Assembly: GCF_019059575.1 (NCBI RefSeq)
Contig: NW_024881865.1
Span: 124,001-188,000, forward strand
DNA length: 64,000 nucleotides
Origin: Amphibalanus amphitrite
Taxonomy: Eukaryota > Arthropoda > Thecostraca > Balanomorpha > Balanidae
Direction of reading: 5' to 3'
In this document: in pieces, positions 60,450-64,000 of the stretch
Position numbering within the stretch: position 1 is the stretch's first letter
How the letters are laid out: each line of letters starts with the position of its first letter
Made by a program: the position numbers and the translations under genes
The notes under the pieces: generated by a model
Database searches by the model: none
What the model saw: only the letters and a program-made list of their open reading frames with translations
Told to the model about the DNA's origin: nothing

Positions 60450-62400
60450 CTTACCTTACCTTACCTTGAAGGTCATCGGGATAGAAAAGGCCACTTGGCC
60501 TATAGGTCCCGTTCTCACCGAGTTACTTGCAGAGACATTCAGGACTCGTAAGGTTGTGGCATGACATACATTAGGTGGGTCCAGTGATGGTCGAGTCGTG
60601 CCTTGAATGTCGAGAGTGTTTCGGCTGATACGACCTCAGCAGGTAGAGCGTTCCAGTCGTTGATGATGCGGACGCTAAAGCTGCTTCGTCGGGCGAGAGT
60701 CACAGCTCGGGGTTTGAGCAGCTTCCACCCGTGTCCTCTCGTCAGCTCGGTCTCGTTCTTGGTGAAGAAGGTCGTTGCCGGCACATCGATGCCACCGTGG
60801 AACAGCTGGTAGACCGTCAGCATGTCTCCCCTGCGGCGGCGGTAGAACAACGACGGCAGTCGGAGACGCTCCAGACGCTCGGGGTAGGGAAGGTGCTTGA
60901 TGGATTCCACCATACGCGTGGCGCGTCTCTGGACCTTTTCTAAGCGTTTCTGGTCTCCTTTGCTGAACGGTCCCCAGACGGCGTTCCCAAACTCCAGAAA
61001 GGGGCGGACGAGAGCCTTGTAGAGCAAGGGTAGGGTCGTCTCATCGATGTGAGCGAAGGATCGCTTGATGACCGCGAGCAGCTGTGAGGCTTTTGAAACG
61101 GCCGCGGCCGTTTGCGTATGAAACTTCAGCTCAGAGTCGATTATGATCCCCAGATCCCTTTCTTCGTCTACCACAGCGATGGGCGTCCCGTTCAGCCTAT
61201 ATTCGTGTGCAGGGTTTCTTGAGCCCATGTGCATCACCTTACACTTTCCTGCGTTGAACGGCAGCAGCCACCTTGAGGACCATCGTGCCAGAGCGTCCAG
61301 ATCACCCTGCAGGCCAGCACCACGATCGGATGGATTTGTCAGTGGCTTGTATAGCTTCGTGTCATCCGCGAACATCTTCATATTGCTTGAGACCTCTAGT
61401 GGCATGTCGTTGACGTATATTGTGAACAGCGTCGGCCCCAATACTGAACCTTGGGGGATACCGCTGGAGACAGGTGCCCACTCCGAGTTGCAGCCCTGAA
61501 TCAGCACCCGTTGACGACGGCCAACTAGGAAGGTCTGTATCCAGGTGAGAAGTTTACCTCCGACACCATACGACCTCAGCTTCTCGAGAAGACGTTTGTG
61601 CGGCACCGAGTCAAATGCTTTGGCGAAATCTAGGTAGACCACATCCACCGGGGTTCGGTCTTCCAAGGCAGCGGTCCAGTCTTCCAGTACCTCAAGCAAT
61701 TGGGAGCTACACGAACGCTTTGCCAGGAAACCATGCTGAGCTCTGTGAAGCAGGCCGTTTGCTGACATATGGTGCAGGAGCTCATCCCTTATGACAGATT
61801 CGAGGACCTTACAACAGACGGATGTCAGGCTCACCGGTCTGTAGCTGGATGGTAGGCGGCGATCTCCTTTCTTGAATATCGGAGTCACGTTGCCGATCTT
61901 CCACTCTGGGGGGACATCCCCGGAGTCCAGCGATTTCCTGAAGATCCAGCTCAGTGGGTGGGAGAGGACGGCTGCATTCTCCTTTAGTACGCGAGGGTGA
62001 AGGCCATCGGGTCCTGGCGAGCTGTGTGCCCGCAGCGCTGCCAGCTTAGTGTGTACCCGTAGCGGGGAGATTTCGACGTCCTCCAGAAGCGGTCCGTGAT
62101 GGGGGCGCTCCAGGACAGGGATGGTGTCTGACGCTTCTTCGACGAAGACGCTACTGAAGTATCTGTTCATGGCGTTAGCTTTTGCCTTATCAGAAGACAC
62201 CGTTTCTCCATTCTCGTCTTCTAGGTCGCCGATGCCATTTTTGGTCTTGAGGCGTGAATTTGCATACCGCCAGAAGCACTTCGGGTTATCTTTGATTGAC
62301 AGTACCAGCTTTTGCTCATGTTGTCTCCGGAAAAAGGGACTGGGACCGCCTTGAAGCGACCACGAGCTTTTATTCTGCAAATTCAAGTCGGATAAGCACG
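60450..62400 (-). mobile_element. 5'-truncated CR1/jockey-type LINE
   Basis: This minus-strand element holds the reverse transcriptase and C-terminal part of ORF2, a short 3' UTR, and ends in three to four copies of the pentamer AAGGT (60450-60467), as CR1- and L2-like LINEs end in short tandem repeats rather than poly-A. No endonuclease domain is present upstream, where the sequence changes to the 5' part of another LINE. The exact 5' junction (about 62340-62440) is not resolved, and no target duplication was identified. Confidence 0.8.
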
Positions 62401-62443
62401 TGACTGGACTGCAACTTGGACTGCACGGCCTGGCAACCTGCAT
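60539..62443 (-). CDS. LINE ORF2 fragment: reverse transcriptase
   Basis: An uninterrupted 634-residue frame. Fingers motif GPDGLHPRVLK (144-154), RT motifs YLDFAKAFDSVPH (270-282), QGSVLGP (331-337) and catalytic FADDTKLY (358-365) are all present, followed by the thumb segment with MHMGSRNP and a C-terminal RRRGDMLTVYQLFHG typical of CR1/jockey-lineage ORF2. Endonuclease is absent, so it is a 5'-truncated copy that could not retrotranspose alone. Absence of any stop over 1.9 kb shows recent insertion. The first residues (1 to about 30) may derive from flanking sequence, since a stop codon lies only 10 bases above the first Met. Confidence 0.9.
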   Translation of the reverse strand: MQVARPCSPSCSPVTCLSDLNLQNKSSWSLQGGPSPFFRRQHEQKLVLSIKDNPKCFWRYANSRLKTKNGIGDLEDENGETVSSDKAKANAMNRYFSSVFVEEASDTIPVLERPHHGPLLEDVEISPLRVHTKLAALRAHSSPGPDGLHPRVLKENAAVLSHPLSWIFRKSLDSGDVPPEWKIGNVTPIFKKGDRRLPSSYRPVSLTSVCCKVLESVIRDELLHHMSANGLLHRAQHGFLAKRSCSSQLLEVLEDWTAALEDRTPVDVVYLDFAKAFDSVPHKRLLEKLRSYGVGGKLLTWIQTFLVGRRQRVLIQGCNSEWAPVSSGIPQGSVLGPTLFTIYVNDMPLEVSSNMKMFADDTKLYKPLTNPSDRGAGLQGDLDALARWSSRWLLPFNAGKCKVMHMGSRNPAHEYRLNGTPIAVVDEERDLGIIIDSELKFHTQTAAAVSKASQLLAVIKRSFAHIDETTLPLLYKALVRPFLEFGNAVWGPFSKGDQKRLEKVQRRATRMVESIKHLPYPERLERLRLPSLFYRRRRGDMLTVYQLFHGGIDVPATTFFTKNETELTRGHGWKLLKPRAVTLARRSSFSVRIINDWNALPAEVVSAETLSTFKARLDHHWTHLMYVMPQPYES

Positions 62444-62593
62444 GCGCCTGCTTCATCTGCACTGCACATCAACTCACCGGTGGGGCATACCGAGACCGAG
62501 CAGCCTCCTTGTCCCTACCTTCTGCATGCCTCTGCTTCTCTTCCGCATTGCCTGCCATTGCCCGGGTCCTTTTATACGCACCGTGTCTGAGTC

Positions 62594-63886
62594 ATGGCTC
62601 GGGGTCGTGTTCGTGGTGGTCGTGGTGGGCGAGGCAGGGGTGGAGCAACTGCAGGTGACGGCCAAAGCATTGCTGGCCCGTCTCAGGGGACTGATGGCAC
62701 TCAACCCGTGAATGCTGAGGTGGCCCGGAGCGAGGGACCTGGTGCTGCCGAACCTCTTCAAAATGCATGTACACCAGCGGGGGAGGCTTCCAAGGATGCC
62801 AGTTCGAGTGTCTGTGGCATGTGTGATAGGGTGGTTGGTGATTCTGCTATAGGATGTGACAGATGCAGTGACTGGTTCTGTCCGTCTGAAATGTGCACAG
62901 GTCTGCCTGAAAATGCCATCGCTTTGATCTCCTCCCTGCGGGAGGAGAACTCTGTGTTGTTTGTCTGCACTGGGTGTCGTGTGAACCCTGGACCAGGCAC
63001 ATGGACTGAGGCAGCTGCTCGCAAAAAAAGGGGAGGTGAAAATGAAAGTATTAAACAGCTTTACATGACTGTCAAAGGCCTTACTGCTGAGATGGCCAAA
63101 CTCACGGCAAAGCTGGAGGGTGCTATCTCTCAGGGTTCACTCAGCTATGCTGGGGTTGTCTCACAGCCCGGGTCTCGGCCTCAGCAGGGTGAGCAGCAGC
63201 ATGGGGGCTCAGACGGGGAGGGCTCAAGTGCACAGAGGCGCACACAGGACACGGACATTCATCCAGAGTATAGAACTGTGGTAAGACAAGAAATCAGGGA
63301 GTTGCGGGAAAGAGAAAAACGTCGACTTTCACTGGTCATCAGGAGCCTAGAGTCCAACTCCCCAGCTGGGGTGATAGCTGAGTTTGGAGATGTGACATCT
63401 ACCATGATGGGCACCAGAGTAACTCTATCTGAAGTGGTCAAGATCCCAAATAATGCAGGGCTATGGCGGGCAAAGGTCCTAAATGTAGAGCATAGGGAGC
63501 TAGTTCTGGAGAAATCCAAGAATCTCAAGGGGTCTCAATATGACCACATCTTCATCAGAAAGGATCTGACATTCACACAGAGAATGGAGCTAAAACAAAG
63601 GCGGGAGGGCCAGGGTCGGAGAGATGCCACAAGGGTGTTCAGGCCTTCTCACAACACCACAGTGCCTTCAGCACCTTCAGCCCCCCCACCTGCTCCGAAC
63701 CAATCACTTGGAGCTAGTACTGATGTGGCTGCTGACACAGTGGCTGAGGTTTCAACTCCTGCTGCTCCCTCTCAGGCCCTTGATGCCCCAACTGCAGTGC
63801 TTAGTGGTGGTGAGGGTGACTCACACCACAGAGCACCAGCCCCTGCCACTCCCACATCCCCATCAGGGAATGCTCAGGTAAACTGA
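62594..63886 (+). CDS. LINE ORF1: PHD finger and RRM-like nucleic-acid-binding protein
   Basis: 430 residues. It opens with an RG-rich tract ([14 protein letters not shown]). A PHD-type zinc finger follows: C74-x2-C77, C88-x2-C91, W94, C96, C101, C125-x2-C128. Residues about 155-185 form a likely coiled coil for trimerisation. Residues about 235-340 (LSLVIRSLESNSPAGV ... YDHIFIRKDLTFTQRMELKQR) resemble the RRM-like core and C-terminal domain of LINE ORF1 proteins. The tail is Ala/Pro-rich. PHD-bearing ORF1 proteins are known in the CR1 clade. The protein should bind element RNA and act as chaperone. No stop or frameshift is seen, so the copy may be recent. Confidence 0.85.
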   Translation: MARGRVRGGRGGRGRGGATAGDGQSIAGPSQGTDGTQPVNAEVARSEGPGAAEPLQNACTPAGEASKDASSSVCGMCDRVVGDSAIGCDRCSDWFCPSEMCTGLPENAIALISSLREENSVLFVCTGCRVNPGPGTWTEAAARKKRGGENESIKQLYMTVKGLTAEMAKLTAKLEGAISQGSLSYAGVVSQPGSRPQQGEQQHGGSDGEGSSAQRRTQDTDIHPEYRTVVRQEIRELREREKRRLSLVIRSLESNSPAGVIAEFGDVTSTMMGTRVTLSEVVKIPNNAGLWRAKVLNVEHRELVLEKSKNLKGSQYDHIFIRKDLTFTQRMELKQRREGQGRRDATRVFRPSHNTTVPSAPSAPPPAPNQSLGASTDVAADTVAEVSTPAAPSQALDAPTAVLSGGEGDSHHRAPAPATPTSPSGNAQVN

Positions 63887-64000
63887 GTGGCCTGACACCT
63901 GTGTCACGACACTTTGTTTTGAAATGCTGCACAGTAAATGTTAAAGGTTTGAGCACTAAAATGGACTCTGTAATGAACTTTATTGAGAAAAACAATATTA
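63871..64000 (+). CDS. Start of LINE ORF2 (endonuclease), partial
   Basis: In another frame overlapping the end of ORF1, the sequence reads SRHFVLKCCTVNVKGLSTKM followed by DSVMNFIEKNNI up to the window end. The TVNVKGLSTK segment is the typical first strand of the LINE apurinic endonuclease domain. The initiation codon is not clear; ORF2 may use reinitiation near the ORF1 stop. Confidence 0.7.

Larger units (their letters stand above)
62444..64000 (+). mobile_element. 5' part of a second LINE, cut by the window end
   Basis: A plus-strand element contains ORF1 (62594-63886) and the beginning of ORF2. Sequence from about 62400 to 62593 is probably its 5' UTR. It points away from the minus-strand LINE, so the pair is arranged back to back. 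The 5' boundary is not resolved. Confidence 0.75.

Overview
The window is a stretch of animal nuclear genome. It has spliced genes with short exons, GT-AG introns, GC-rich coding sequence and dense intronic transposable elements. Protein similarity points to an arthropod (a Dicer-1-type Dicer, MED7, MFAP1, an STK33-like kinase). GC-rich genes, heavy microsatellite and MITE load and CR1/jockey-type LINEs would suit a crustacean such as a barnacle, but that is inference and the species cannot be fixed from the sequence.

Layout. 178-6975 (-): STK33-like Ser/Thr kinase in seven exons. Its introns hold a hAT-type MITE, a TTAA-flanked element containing a decayed mariner, a small foldback, a perfect 135-bp-arm palindrome and a TTAA-flanked element packed with AGGTCA motifs. 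7.0-21.4 kb: no recognised protein gene. It holds a possible noncoding first exon near 10.0 kb, a 1.36-kb long-inverted-repeat element, an AT-rich TTAA element and a cluster of four perfect CRE sites. 21539-24273 (+): a two-exon WH1-CRIB protein with two CREs just upstream of the ATG. 27343-41151 (-): a complete Dicer-1 gene. I could join 23 exons in phase into one 2064-aa frame with helicase, DUF283, PAZ, two RNase III domains and a dsRBD. 41.4-51.9 kb: a transposon graveyard of nested inverted-repeat elements, including two dimeric MITEs with intact 8-bp target duplications. 52940-54321 (+): MED7, three exons. 56099-59669 (-): MFAP1, seven exons, with the 5' end not found; it is tail to tail with MED7. 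60450-64000: two LINEs in opposite orientation, a 3' half on the minus strand and a 5' half on the plus strand cut by the window edge.

The host genes do not form one pathway. Dicer-1 processes microRNA precursors, MED7 is a Mediator middle-module subunit, MFAP1 is a spliceosomal B-complex protein, the kinase is STK33-like, and the WH1-CRIB protein resembles the N-terminal half of WASP.

The points most worth following are: (1) several unrelated noncoding elements packed with AGGTCA/TGACCT half-sites; (2) four separate partial duplications of exon edges that leave decoy splice sites in introns of the kinase and Dicer genes; (3) CRE clusters at the WH1-CRIB gene; (4) an unusually high share of 5' splice sites with C at +3.
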